Positions 8,412-16,095 of a stretch of 43,256 bases of DNA are shown here, in pieces. The notes beneath the pieces were generated by a model that searched no databases, was not told where the DNA came from, and saw only the letters and a program-made list of their open reading frames with translations. Source of the DNA: JBMCLJ01 sp048615375 (GTDB taxonomy: Bacteria; Patescibacteriota; Dojkabacteria; JAOAGR01); contig JBMCLJ010000002.1 of NCBI GenBank assembly GCA_048615375.1, positions 1 to 43,256 on the forward strand. Reading direction: 5' to 3'. How positions within the stretch are numbered: the stretch's first letter is position 1; each line of letters opens with the position of its first letter. Both the position numbers and the translations under genes were made by a program.

Positions 8412-9326
8412 ATGGAACAACATACACCTGTGCTGCTGCGTGAAGTATGCATTCAATTTGAAGGAGTAGTGAATGCAAAAAAATCAATTGTTGCTGTTGA
8501 CTGTACATTGGGACAGGGAGGTCACTCATATGAGCTTTTCAAGAGGCTCAAATATGGAGTTTTGATTTCAATTGACCTGCATTCTGACTCGATAGAGTGG
8601 GTGCGCTCTCATTATGGTCTTAACCCTTCGCATGCATATCCTGGAGTATATGAAAAAATCCAGGAACATAAGTGCTGGTACGTCTTAGAGCAAGACTTTG
8701 CTGAGATTGAGCAGGTGATAAAACTGTTCAAGCTGGCGCGTGTGGATTTTATTCTTGCTGATTTAGGTTTTTCTAATTATGAACTCAGCAGCGACCTCGG
8801 CATATCATTTGAGCGACCCGATCAGCCTTTAGACATGAGGTACACAAATAATGCCACTTTGCAGGCAAAGGATGTTCTCAATACATTCAGCCATGAGGCA
8901 TTGCGTGAAGTATTGCAGCTTCATGGAGATATGCAGGACAGTGGCAAACTTGCCAGGAAAATCGTTGCGTATCGAAGTCATCGATTATTCCAGAAAGTAG
9001 GCGACTTGCTTGCCCTCTTCAATCGTAGTTCATTTCCTGAAAGTACCAGGATTAAGCTTTTCCAGGCACTCAGGTCGTACATTAATGAGGAGCCCGATAA
9101 ACTTAATGCGCTAGTAACAAAAGTTCCACAACTGGTACATCCTTCAGGCGAGGCGAATATCATTACATTTAACTCTCTCGAAGCATCTCTTGTGCGGTCT
9201 TCGTTATATCCGCTTTCCAGCAGGGAAGTAAATATAGCGGAGATGATACGTAATCCGCAAAGTAGAAGTGCTACATTATACATATACAAAAAAGAATCAA
9301 ACGCGCGCGGTTCGGAAGCCGAATAA
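8412..9326 (+). CDS. rsmH: 16S rRNA m4C1402 methyltransferase
   Basis: RsmH (MraW) methylates N4 of C1402 in 16S rRNA using SAM. The start is the ATG at 8412 because MEQHTPVLLREV matches the family N-terminus; the GTG at 8370 would add residues with no family match and lie inside mraZ. The 304-residue protein has the SAM loop DCTLGQGGHS, then DFILADLGFSNYEL and PLDMRY, all RsmH hallmarks. The usual C-terminal FHSLEDR motif reads FNSLEAS, so it is diverged at His, Asp and Arg. It sits between mraZ and ftsL as in other dcw clusters. Confidence 0.93.
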   Translation: MEQHTPVLLREVCIQFEGVVNAKKSIVAVDCTLGQGGHSYELFKRLKYGVLISIDLHSDSIEWVRSHYGLNPSHAYPGVYEKIQEHKCWYVLEQDFAEIEQVIKLFKLARVDFILADLGFSNYELSSDLGISFERPDQPLDMRYTNNATLQAKDVLNTFSHEALREVLQLHGDMQDSGKLARKIVAYRSHRLFQKVGDLLALFNRSSFPESTRIKLFQALRSYINEEPDKLNALVTKVPQLVHPSGEANIITFNSLEASLVRSSLYPLSSREVNIAEMIRNPQSRSATLYIYKKESNARGSEAE

Positions 9327-9594
9327 GGCTTTGCGTTGGTTATTTGTGACTTTCTCCGTACTTATCATTGCTACTGTTGCAACCCAGCTGTATGTTATGA
9401 GTGTGTATGCCGTGAAAGGAGAAGAAGTAGCTAAACTGGAGAAGAAAAAAGAAGTACTCGAAAAACAGAATAAGCTTTTATCAGATGAGATTGCAGATTC
9501 AAGAAGTATAGAATATATTAGAGAAAGATCTCAGCATATGGGCTTCGTGGATATTGACCACGACAATGTGAAGTATATCGAAATAGAAGACTAA
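9268..9594 (+). CDS. ftsL: FtsL/DivIC-like division protein
   Basis: A 108-residue single-pass membrane protein. A basic N-terminus is followed by a membrane helix (about 22-45) and a heptad-rich coiled coil (GEEVAKLEKKKEVLEKQNKL), with a short external tail containing RERSQHMGFV, which resembles the FtsL/DivIC end. FtsL links FtsQ and the class B PBP in the divisome. Position between rsmH and the PBP gene is the classic ftsL slot, and this carries much of the call because ftsL is poorly conserved. The GTG at 9268 overlaps rsmH by 59 bases; a later start is possible. Confidence 0.75.
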   Translation: MLHYTYTKKNQTRAVRKPNKALRWLFVTFSVLIIATVATQLYVMSVYAVKGEEVAKLEKKKEVLEKQNKLLSDEIADSRSIEYIRERSQHMGFVDIDHDNVKYIEIED

Positions 9595-9595
9595 A

Positions 9596-11647
9596 ATGGA
9601 TCAGTCTCTAAAAGAAAATGCAAAATATTTAAAACTTTCATTTGTTGTTCTGTTTGCAGTTTTGATTGCGCAGCTTTTTCGAGTACAGGTTTTGGAGAAC
9701 GATAAATGGTCGATAAGATCAGCAATTCGTAATGAACTGAGGATGACGTATGCGGCCTCGAGAGGGAACGTTTTTTTTCATGACGGTAGCCCTCTGGCGG
9801 TAAATGAACTTGCATATGGAATTTTCGTTCTTCCAGAAGTATTTAAAGATGATGATCTGATTCAGGATGGCATTACATTCGCTTCCTTCGCGCATGCTGC
9901 TGCTGACATTCTTGGAGTTGACCGTGAAAATTTATATTCACAGATAGCAGATCCAGGGAAAAAATATGTCCCTATCGCAAAAAAAGTTTCAGTAGGTACC
10001 ATGAACACCTTAATGGAAGCGTATCCACTGGATTTACATATATGGACATATGAGGAACAGATGAAACGGATCTATCCAGATGGTCAACTTGCATCAAAAC
10101 TTATCGGTTTCGTAGGCAAGGACGAGGAAGGTAATGAAGCAGGAAGGTATGGAATAGAAAAAGCATTTGATGGAGTTCTTCGAGGAACAGAAGGTCTTTT
10201 TGAAGGTCAGAAAGATAGTAATAACCATGTCATTGTCAGCGAGAACTTTGAGAATGTGAATTCGCGTAACGGTATTGATATAACGTTAACAATCGATAGG
10301 GGTATCCAGATGATGCTTGAAGAAAAGTTAATGTATTGGTTAGATAAACTCAAGGCAAAGGAGGCAACTGCGGTGATATTAGAACCAGGTACAGGAAGGT
10401 TAATTGCCTCCGCAAATGTTCCTCAGTATGATCCTAATCAGTACTGGAAAGGTGAAGTCGTTGATTGTGAGCTTGAATACTATGTAATACATACTGACTG
10501 TAATGAGGAAGAAGAGGAGGAGAAAGATCCTGAACTGACTGAGGACATAACTGATATTGAAAATCAGGATGAATTAGATGCTAATTATCCTGACGGTTAT
10601 GTTGAGGAGATGCAAAAGCAAGAAGAAGAGAAGAAGAGACAGGAAGAGGAGGAAGAGGAGGAAGAGAAGGACAAAGTTGACGAAAGAATTGCGAAGTATA
10701 ACCCGCTGATACGAGAAAACTTCCGCGAGGAGGATATGCCTCTCTCGGAAGTGCATAGAAACGCGGCAAACTCATTTTTGTACGAACCTGGCTCTGTCAT
10801 TAAAGTGTTAACGTTAGCTATCGCGTATCATTATAACGCAGTACCTCGAGATCCACATTTCCCGCTTGGTGGTCATAGTGGCTGCGCTAAAATTACTGAC
10901 CGTGTTCTTTGTACTTCTGACAAACGTCCCAAAAGCTCGTTAAATGTTGTAGAAATGCTTCAATACTCTGATAATATTGGTGCAATCCGGGTCGCGCAAA
11001 CAGTGCCAATAGAAAAATATGTCGATGCGCTTAATCAGTTCGGCGTAGGCAGGCCTACAGAGATTGAACTTGCAGACGAAACTGTTTTCTCAATGAAAAA
11101 TAAACTATTCTGGACAAAAATCGACCAGGCAACTGCCTCGTATGGTCAGGGAAGTGTAGCGTTTACACCTATTCAATTAGCCCACGCGTGGAATATTCTC
11201 GCTTCAGACGGTAAAGCATACAAGCCATATCTAGTGCAGAAAATAAACGATAATGGCGTAGAGAGTTCTTTTGATCCCACCTACCTCGGCCAGGTCGTCA
11301 ATGAAGAAGCTGCAAAAGACGCTTTACATGTTAACGCACTTGCCTCGCGCGATTCTTTTCTGACAGAAGCGCGGGATTTTCACCAGAAATACCCATTTAC
11401 AGCAAAAACAGGAACTGCGAACATACCAAAACCTGATGCAGCTGGTTACCTGGAAGATGTGGTTAATACGAGCTATCTTGGCTCAGCACCGCTTGATACT
11501 CCAAAGTTTACTATGCTTGTCTGGTTTCGAGAGCCACGAATTGGCTCCGATGGTAAACCGGTAACCTCATTGAATACGGCTCAAATTGCATGGATCGACA
11601 TTGCTGAGGAGCTTATGGTCAGAATGCAGGTGCCACCACGTAAATAA
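9596..11647 (+). CDS. ftsI: Class B penicillin-binding protein (FtsI/PBP2-like transpeptidase)
   Basis: A 683-residue peptidoglycan transpeptidase. It has an N-terminal membrane anchor (about 12-30), a dimerisation domain, and a transpeptidase domain with all three motifs: SVIK (Ser400, Lys403), SDN (458-460) and KTGT (Lys604). The SAS-RGNVF sequence near residue 50 is typical of class B enzymes. Between YDPNQYW (about 280) and RNAANSFLYEPGS (about 388) lies an insert of roughly 100 residues very rich in Glu and Asp, in two clusters near 303-312 and 341-360; family members usually have about 20-40 residues here. The gene starts one base after the ftsL stop. Septal function is inferred from position. 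Confidence 0.92.
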   Translation: MDQSLKENAKYLKLSFVVLFAVLIAQLFRVQVLENDKWSIRSAIRNELRMTYAASRGNVFFHDGSPLAVNELAYGIFVLPEVFKDDDLIQDGITFASFAHAAADILGVDRENLYSQIADPGKKYVPIAKKVSVGTMNTLMEAYPLDLHIWTYEEQMKRIYPDGQLASKLIGFVGKDEEGNEAGRYGIEKAFDGVLRGTEGLFEGQKDSNNHVIVSENFENVNSRNGIDITLTIDRGIQMMLEEKLMYWLDKLKAKEATAVILEPGTGRLIASANVPQYDPNQYWKGEVVDCELEYYVIHTDCNEEEEEEKDPELTEDITDIENQDELDANYPDGYVEEMQKQEEEKKRQEEEEEEEEKDKVDERIAKYNPLIRENFREEDMPLSEVHRNAANSFLYEPGSVIKVLTLAIAYHYNAVPRDPHFPLGGHSGCAKITDRVLCTSDKRPKSSLNVVEMLQYSDNIGAIRVAQTVPIEKYVDALNQFGVGRPTEIELADETVFSMKNKLFWTKIDQATASYGQGSVAFTPIQLAHAWNILASDGKAYKPYLVQKINDNGVESSFDPTYLGQVVNEEAAKDALHVNALASRDSFLTEARDFHQKYPFTAKTGTANIPKPDAAGYLEDVVNTSYLGSAPLDTPKFTMLVWFREPRIGSDGKPVTSLNTAQIAWIDIAEELMVRMQVPPRK

Positions 11648-11672
11648 TTATTCTTGATTTATTCAGAGATAA

Positions 11673-12275
11673 TTAATTAATAACAAAATCCTCTTCACGT
11701 CCAATTATCATTGCTTTAGGGAGGACGGTAAGTGAGTAGATTAACGGATCCCGGCGTCGTTTATTAATCTCTAACTCTTTCTCAGAAATGACATAATAGA
11801 AAATTTCCCGTCGTTCCACATTCTCGGCCTCTTTGATACATTCCTCAAGGGTTTCTATATGCGGTTCTCCGACAATCAGTAAGTCGAGGTTTTGTGCATC
11901 CGATTTTTCACGGTTTAAATATGTGTGAGTAAGGATAGCGTAGCGGATATTTCCTAACTTTCTCCTGTTCTTAAACAAGTAATGGCCTACTCCATACGAC
12001 TTCATAATTGTACTTCGAAATTCATTATAAAACGCAAAGTCAGGATTAATAGTATAGTACTTTCGAATCCCGTCTTTTTTTGAAATAAGGAACTCTGTTT
12101 TTTCCATGGAAATGAGTTCGCGTCTGACAGCATTTATCTGTTCGCCAATATCACGTGCAATTTTGCGCATATGTAGAAATTCAGAAGGAGAGGTATAAAA
12201 TAGCGACATTATTTTATATCTAACCCGTGAGGTAAAAAACTGCGCAGTGATTTGTTTTAAATCATGTTTAACCAT
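11673..12275 (-). CDS. Winged-helix regulator with nucleotidyltransferase-like domain
   Basis: A 200-residue protein. Residues about 10-75 form a winged helix of ArsR/MarR type: TSRVRYKIMSLFYTSP, HMRKIARDIGEQINAVRREL as recognition region, and the wing KKDGIRKYYTINP. The C-terminal half (NLDLLIVGE, and later IIGREED) resembles a degenerate pol-beta/MNT nucleotidyltransferase fold, a combination common in archaeal and CPR DNA-binding proteins. It has no partner toxin gene beside it. It is convergent with the PBP gene and lies 96 bases after the zinc/membrane protein gene on the same strand. A CATAAT ends 7-8 bases before the ATG. Targets are unknown. Confidence 0.6.
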   Translation of the reverse strand: MVKHDLKQITAQFFTSRVRYKIMSLFYTSPSEFLHMRKIARDIGEQINAVRRELISMEKTEFLISKKDGIRKYYTINPDFAFYNEFRSTIMKSYGVGHYLFKNRRKLGNIRYAILTHTYLNREKSDAQNLDLLIVGEPHIETLEECIKEAENVERREIFYYVISEKELEINKRRRDPLIYSLTVLPKAMIIGREEDFVIN

Positions 12276-12371
12276 ATTTTTTTATTATGATAAAAATCAG
12301 AAGCGATTATAACACGGATAACACCTCAGTATGCAATTGTATCTAAAAATTGCACAATATCAAATAATTGT
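12276..12371 (-). other. Short intergenic gap with a small hairpin
   Basis: This gap between two minus-strand genes holds an inverted repeat TGCAATT/AATTGCA (12332-12338 and 12348-12354, 9-base loop). It lacks a following T-run, so termination is uncertain. Promoter-like TATAAT and CATAAT hexamers for the downstream gene lie in the part nearest 12276. Confidence 0.3.
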
Positions 12372-13340
12372 TTAATGAATTCTCCTGCTCGAGAGATTCG
12401 CTTTTTGAGTGATAAGTTTGTCAATCTTGATTTGTACGAGTAGCGATGAAGTGAGAAAGATTATAATGACTACAAAATAAGGTATGAACTGAGAAAAAAA
12501 TTCTTCTGTTGTTTTTAGATCTGAAGAATTGATAATGAGCTTGGGTGGGTTACGATTTTTAGTTTTTGGCAATTCTTCAGAAAAGTACGTACGTATGCGC
12601 TCGTCAGTAATATTTTGAAATAATTCAATCCTGCCTGTTACCTCGTATTCCTGATCGGCAAGAAGATCAGGGTCTTCTACCTGTTTCTTCTCAAGGGCAT
12701 TACGGGTATCATTCTCTCCTCCTTTCAGCAATAAAAAATCCCGTGGATTATCTTCAGAATAAATTGGCAGATATACTTCCTGCTTCACGAGTTCCTGGTA
12801 TCGTTCGTCTTTGTAATCTTGTTTAATAAAAGCGTCAGTATAATTTGTTCTTCCCTTCAGTGTGACTATCTCCCCAATATACTTATTATTCAGTACATTG
12901 GCTACTGAGACTTCTTCTACCTGTCGTTCTACAGGCTCAAGATTAAATCGAACTACGGTAATTATCGCTGCAATACCAAGGCAGATTGTCCATAAAAGCC
13001 ATAAGGATGCCCAAAAGTTTGCTATATTTGAGGTGTACAAACGATTTTTTGAAAACAAAATGAGCAGGTGTGAAGATAACCCGTTTTTAAATATTTTTCG
13101 GGCAAATCGATCGCCGTAACGTGCTTTCCATCCGCAGGTATCACAACGCAGTTCAATAGAAGGCATGACTTTGATAGAAAAAGAGAGAAGCTTAAGTTCA
13201 TAGTACTTTTTGACCAGTACAAAGTTTCTTTGTTCATTATTGCCTGAGCATGAGTACTTGCATACCTCCGGAAACACTTGAAGTAAAGTTTTATGGAGTT
13301 GAAAAGAGATTACATCTTCAATTTTTTTCTTTTGGGTCAT
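12372..13340 (-). CDS. Unknown membrane protein with cysteine pairs
   Basis: A 322-residue protein of no recognised family. The first 100 residues are basic and hydrophilic and contain two cysteine pairs (Cys27/Cys31 and CDTCGW at 66-71) that could bind one zinc. A membrane helix spans about 110-131, then comes an external or loop domain of about 150 residues starting near GEIVTLKGRTNYTDAF, which has an OB-fold-like rhythm, and a second helix near 285-305. The ATG lies one base after the stop of the GT2 gene, so the two are co-transcribed and the protein may serve the same glycan pathway. The function is unknown. Confidence 0.6.
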   Translation of the reverse strand: MTQKKKIEDVISFQLHKTLLQVFPEVCKYSCSGNNEQRNFVLVKKYYELKLLSFSIKVMPSIELRCDTCGWKARYGDRFARKIFKNGLSSHLLILFSKNRLYTSNIANFWASLWLLWTICLGIAAIITVVRFNLEPVERQVEEVSVANVLNNKYIGEIVTLKGRTNYTDAFIKQDYKDERYQELVKQEVYLPIYSEDNPRDFLLLKGGENDTRNALEKKQVEDPDLLADQEYEVTGRIELFQNITDERIRTYFSEELPKTKNRNPPKLIINSSDLKTTEEFFSQFIPYFVVIIIFLTSSLLVQIKIDKLITQKANLSSRRIH

Positions 13341-13341
13341 A

Positions 13342-14244
13342 CTATTTTGAACTTTCTATACGTACCCAGCTTTTTTTTAATGCTGTTGCCCGAAATTTTG
13401 CATACCAGAAAATTACAAGCCACAACCATAAACGTGCTGGATAGAGAAGCAGAGAATAGACACATTCACGGGCATTTTGAGCATAGTTGATCGGGAATAG
13501 AGAGTATGCCAGCTCATGTTTCAACGTGCGTTTCAACCCTGTTGATTGTTTATACTTTTTTAATTGAGAATACCCTCCGACAGAGCGTTTTTTTTGCTTT
13601 ATCCAATCCTGGAAATTTTTGGGGTACTTTACGTACACTTTTGCTTGTGGTTCGTAGGCGACTCGAAAGCCTTGTTCGACTACGGTGAGCGTTACATATG
13701 CATCGTCGACAAGTATACTCTCAGGAATGCTGCTACTGAGAGATCTTCGTATTGCGTAGAGATATCCGCTCATGAAGTAGTAAGATCCATGTGTTTGTGA
13801 GTCACAGCGTTTTTTATGTGCTGCGTCGGCAAGTAGATGTCCCCAGTATCCAAAACAACGCGCGCGTGAATCAGCACTGACAGGGCGTCCAGAAATACTC
13901 CCTATATCCTGATGTGTAAATCCAGAAACTAATGTCTCAATAGCTTTATTAGCGACAATCACATCTCCATCCGTAAAAATGAGAATATCTCCCTGCGCTA
14001 TTTCGATTGCGATATTAAGTGCAGTTACCTTTCCTTTTTGGGGATCAAGTACATGGGTAAACGATGAAAAATTACATCTCTTTACAACCTTTTCAGCAGC
14101 CTGGGCAGTTTCTTCATCCGGGCATATTACCAGTATTTCCATAGAATCCAGTACTTTTTTTGAGGTATCCCTGAGTACATTGGATAAACTCGCTTCGACC
14201 GTCTCGGGTTCTCTCCATGCGGTAATGATTAAGCTATATTTCAT
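13342..14244 (-). CDS. Glycosyltransferase family 2
   Basis: A 300-residue GT2 enzyme beginning directly with MKYSLIITAWREPETVEASL. The metal-binding DxD is in IFTDGDVIV (about 90-98), the catalytic base region is LVDDAYVTL, and the QxxRW-like acceptor motif reads QKKRSVGGY. A C-terminal hydrophobic segment (about 263-283) could anchor it in the membrane. Such enzymes build surface polysaccharides or glycolipids; substrate and sugar cannot be read. It heads a minus-strand operon with the cysteine-pair membrane protein. Confidence 0.8.
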   Translation of the reverse strand: MKYSLIITAWREPETVEASLSNVLRDTSKKVLDSMEILVICPDEETAQAAEKVVKRCNFSSFTHVLDPQKGKVTALNIAIEIAQGDILIFTDGDVIVANKAIETLVSGFTHQDIGSISGRPVSADSRARCFGYWGHLLADAAHKKRCDSQTHGSYYFMSGYLYAIRRSLSSSIPESILVDDAYVTLTVVEQGFRVAYEPQAKVYVKYPKNFQDWIKQKKRSVGGYSQLKKYKQSTGLKRTLKHELAYSLFPINYAQNARECVYSLLLYPARLWLWLVIFWYAKFRATALKKSWVRIESSK

Positions 14245-14249
14245 GGCAG

Positions 14250-14278
14250 ATGTTACTATTCAGTACGTATTAACTCAA
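14250..14278 (-). promoter_or_regulatory. Promoter of the GT2 operon, leaderless type
   Basis: On the minus strand TTGAGT (14278-14273), a 17-base spacer and TAACAT (14255-14250), which ends 5 bases before the ATG at 14244. Confidence 0.5.
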
Positions 14279-14349
14279 TATCCACACGGTGATTCACAGA
14301 CTTGTTTGATTTTTCTTTTATATTTTCGTAAGGTGGACTACGTAACGAT

Positions 14350-14670
14350 ATGGATAATAATGTGACACCTCAAAATGCTATCTCAAATACAGGAAGGAAT
14401 ATAAACCCAAGAGAGCTTGATTTAAACAATACTTCTTCAGCGCCCGCTGCAGGAAAACAGCTTGATTTTTCAGGGATTTCTTCAATAGCATCATTAGCTG
14501 ACACGCACTCATCTCATGGAGCACCTGCTGCCAGTCAAAAAGATACTAAAAACGTTGACGGACAGGAAGAACAAAGTACAAGTAATACCATGCTCATACT
14601 GGTTTTGTTTCTATTTCTTATTTCACTTGGAGTGGCTAGTTATTTTGCATATTTATACTTTTTTGGATGA
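14350..14670 (+). CDS. Small tail-anchored membrane protein, unknown
   Basis: A 106-residue protein. The first 75 residues are polar and low in complexity (Asn, Ser, Ala, Gln) and probably disordered. A single hydrophobic helix at about 80-103 ends the chain, as in tail-anchored proteins. No conserved motif is seen. It is divergent from the GT2 operon and lies before trigger factor, which has its own promoter. Function unknown. Confidence 0.5.
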   Translation: MDNNVTPQNAISNTGRNINPRELDLNNTSSAPAAGKQLDFSGISSIASLADTHSSHGAPAASQKDTKNVDGQEEQSTSNTMLILVLFLFLISLGVASYFAYLYFFG

Positions 14671-14704
14671 GATAGCTATTCTGAAGCGCAGATAACCCGA
14701 CAGC

Positions 14705-14733
14705 TCGAAATCAATACGCCTGTAGTGTATAAT
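14705..14733 (+). promoter_or_regulatory. Trigger factor promoter, near-leaderless
   Basis: TCGAAA (14705-14710), a 17-base spacer and a perfect TATAAT (14728-14733). It ends 10 bases before the ATG at 14744. Confidence 0.5.
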
Positions 14734-14743
14734 GTTACTGTTT

Positions 14744-15853
14744 ATGGATCAGAAGTACTCGTTTACACAAAAATACAATGACACGACTTTTCATGAGGAA
14801 ATTGAAGCTGTCGTCTCGAAAGAAGAATTTTCTAAACTGATTGCAAAAGCGAAAAGTGACGTACAAAAAAACGCCTCTTACAAAGGTTTCCGCAAAGGAC
14901 ATGTTCCTGAGAATGTTCTCATGAGCGTGTATGGAGCTGAGATTTCAGACCAGGCTATAAATCATGCTATTAATACGGCGCTGCAAAACCTGGAGGATAT
15001 TCAGCCCCGGCCTATTGAACCTATTCATGTAGAAAACGTTAAGGTTGATGATGATGGGAATCTGGTGATTTTGTACGCTTATCTTCCTTCTCCTGAAGTG
15101 AATGTAGAGATTCCTAAAGCTGGCGTTAAAAAACCGAAGCCAAAAAAAGTTAAGCAGGATGAAGTAGAAAAAGAAGTTCAGAATGTCTGGTTTCATTACG
15201 CTAAAAACATTAATCCTGATGTTAAAAAAGAAGATTATAACCCTGATGACATTGGTGATGACTTTTTCGAGAAAGCCGGTGTCAAAAATGAAAATCCGAA
15301 TATTAATTCATTACAGGAGTTGCGTGAGTTTATAGAGAAGTATTTGCAGTCACTCAGCCTCCAGGAAGCAGATATCGCGTTGCGAGACTCTATCAGGGAT
15401 GCGTTAATTAGCAATTCAAAATTCGAAAAACTTGAAGGTATTGTATCAAAAGAGCTTGATAACAGGATCGAAAAGTATAAATCTCAATTTGCCAATTTAG
15501 GTATCGATCCTGATGACTATTTAAAAGAAAAAGAGGTGAATCTGGATGCTTTGCGTGATGAATGGAGAGACAAGGCAGAACAGGATATTAAATTTGAGCT
15601 ATGCTTACAGCAATACGGTCGAGAACAAAAAATTGAACCTACACAGGAAGAGATAGATGCAGAAATTGCAAAACTGGATGAACAAACCAGGAAGCATTAC
15701 AATAATGACGTGCAAACGCTCACCAGCCTTGTACGGTATTACTATGTAAATCAGAAATCTTTTGATATGATTGCCCGGGAGCTGGTAGTTTCGGACGACA
15801 CTCCTGCCAGGGATGCAAAGAAAAAGGAAGTTAAAAAAGACAAGCAACAATAA
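14744..15853 (+). CDS. tig: Trigger factor chaperone lacking the PPIase domain
   Basis: Trigger factor binds the ribosome at the exit tunnel and shields nascent chains. The start is the ATG at 14744, since an ATG at 14732 sits inside the -10 hexamer. The 369-residue protein carries the ribosome-docking signature GFRKGHVP near residue 49-56 in the expected N-terminal domain. It then passes via a lysine/proline linker (KAGVKKPKPKKVKQDEVEKEV) straight into the helical C-terminal substrate domain. The central FKBP-type PPIase domain of about 90-100 residues found in E. coli (432 residues) is missing. A lysine-rich tail ends the chain. secG follows 2 bases later. Confidence 0.88.
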   Translation: MDQKYSFTQKYNDTTFHEEIEAVVSKEEFSKLIAKAKSDVQKNASYKGFRKGHVPENVLMSVYGAEISDQAINHAINTALQNLEDIQPRPIEPIHVENVKVDDDGNLVILYAYLPSPEVNVEIPKAGVKKPKPKKVKQDEVEKEVQNVWFHYAKNINPDVKKEDYNPDDIGDDFFEKAGVKNENPNINSLQELREFIEKYLQSLSLQEADIALRDSIRDALISNSKFEKLEGIVSKELDNRIEKYKSQFANLGIDPDDYLKEKEVNLDALRDEWRDKAEQDIKFELCLQQYGREQKIEPTQEEIDAEIAKLDEQTRKHYNNDVQTLTSLVRYYYVNQKSFDMIARELVVSDDTPARDAKKKEVKKDKQQ

Positions 15854-15855
15854 TT

Positions 15856-16089
15856 ATGAATGATAACATACTCGCAGGTGTACAATTAGTAATTTCTATC
15901 TTACTTATACTTGCTGTCTTGATGCAACAACGCGGTACAGGAGTTGGTTCACTATTCGGTGGGCCGAGCAGTATTGGTGGTGGAGAATATTTCCGAGCAA
16001 GGCGTGGCATAGAGAAGTTTTTATTTTATTCTACAATAATACTAGCTACATTTTTAGTGATTACCAGTTTTGCGTTTTTATATGTATAA
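15856..16089 (+). CDS. secG: SecG subunit of the Sec translocon
   Basis: A 77-residue protein with two membrane helices (about 5-22 and 53-75). Between them is the family's glycine-rich loop: LMQQRGTGVGSLFGG, then GGGEYFRARRGIEKF. This matches SecG in length and topology. SecG assists SecYEG-mediated export. It lies 2 bases after trigger factor and just before a secreted peptide-binding protein. Confidence 0.92.
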   Translation: MNDNILAGVQLVISILLILAVLMQQRGTGVGSLFGGPSSIGGGEYFRARRGIEKFLFYSTIILATFLVITSFAFLYV

Positions 16090-16095
16090 TTTCTC

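Noticed and set aside
10500..10680. Possible frameshift or repeat expansion artefact in the PBP gene
   Set aside because: The frame continues without interruption to intact SDN and KTG motifs, and the run is mixed GAA/GAG, GAT and AAG codons, not a pure tandem repeat.
13515..13536. parS-like string TGTTTCAACGTGCGTTTCAA
   Set aside because: Half of a parS site is visible but the palindrome is broken and it lies in GT2 coding sequence far from parB.
13979..14365. Plus-strand open frame of 128 codons across the GT2 start and promoter region
   Set aside because: Mostly antisense to the clear GT2 gene, no domain, and it runs into the start of the tail-anchored protein gene.
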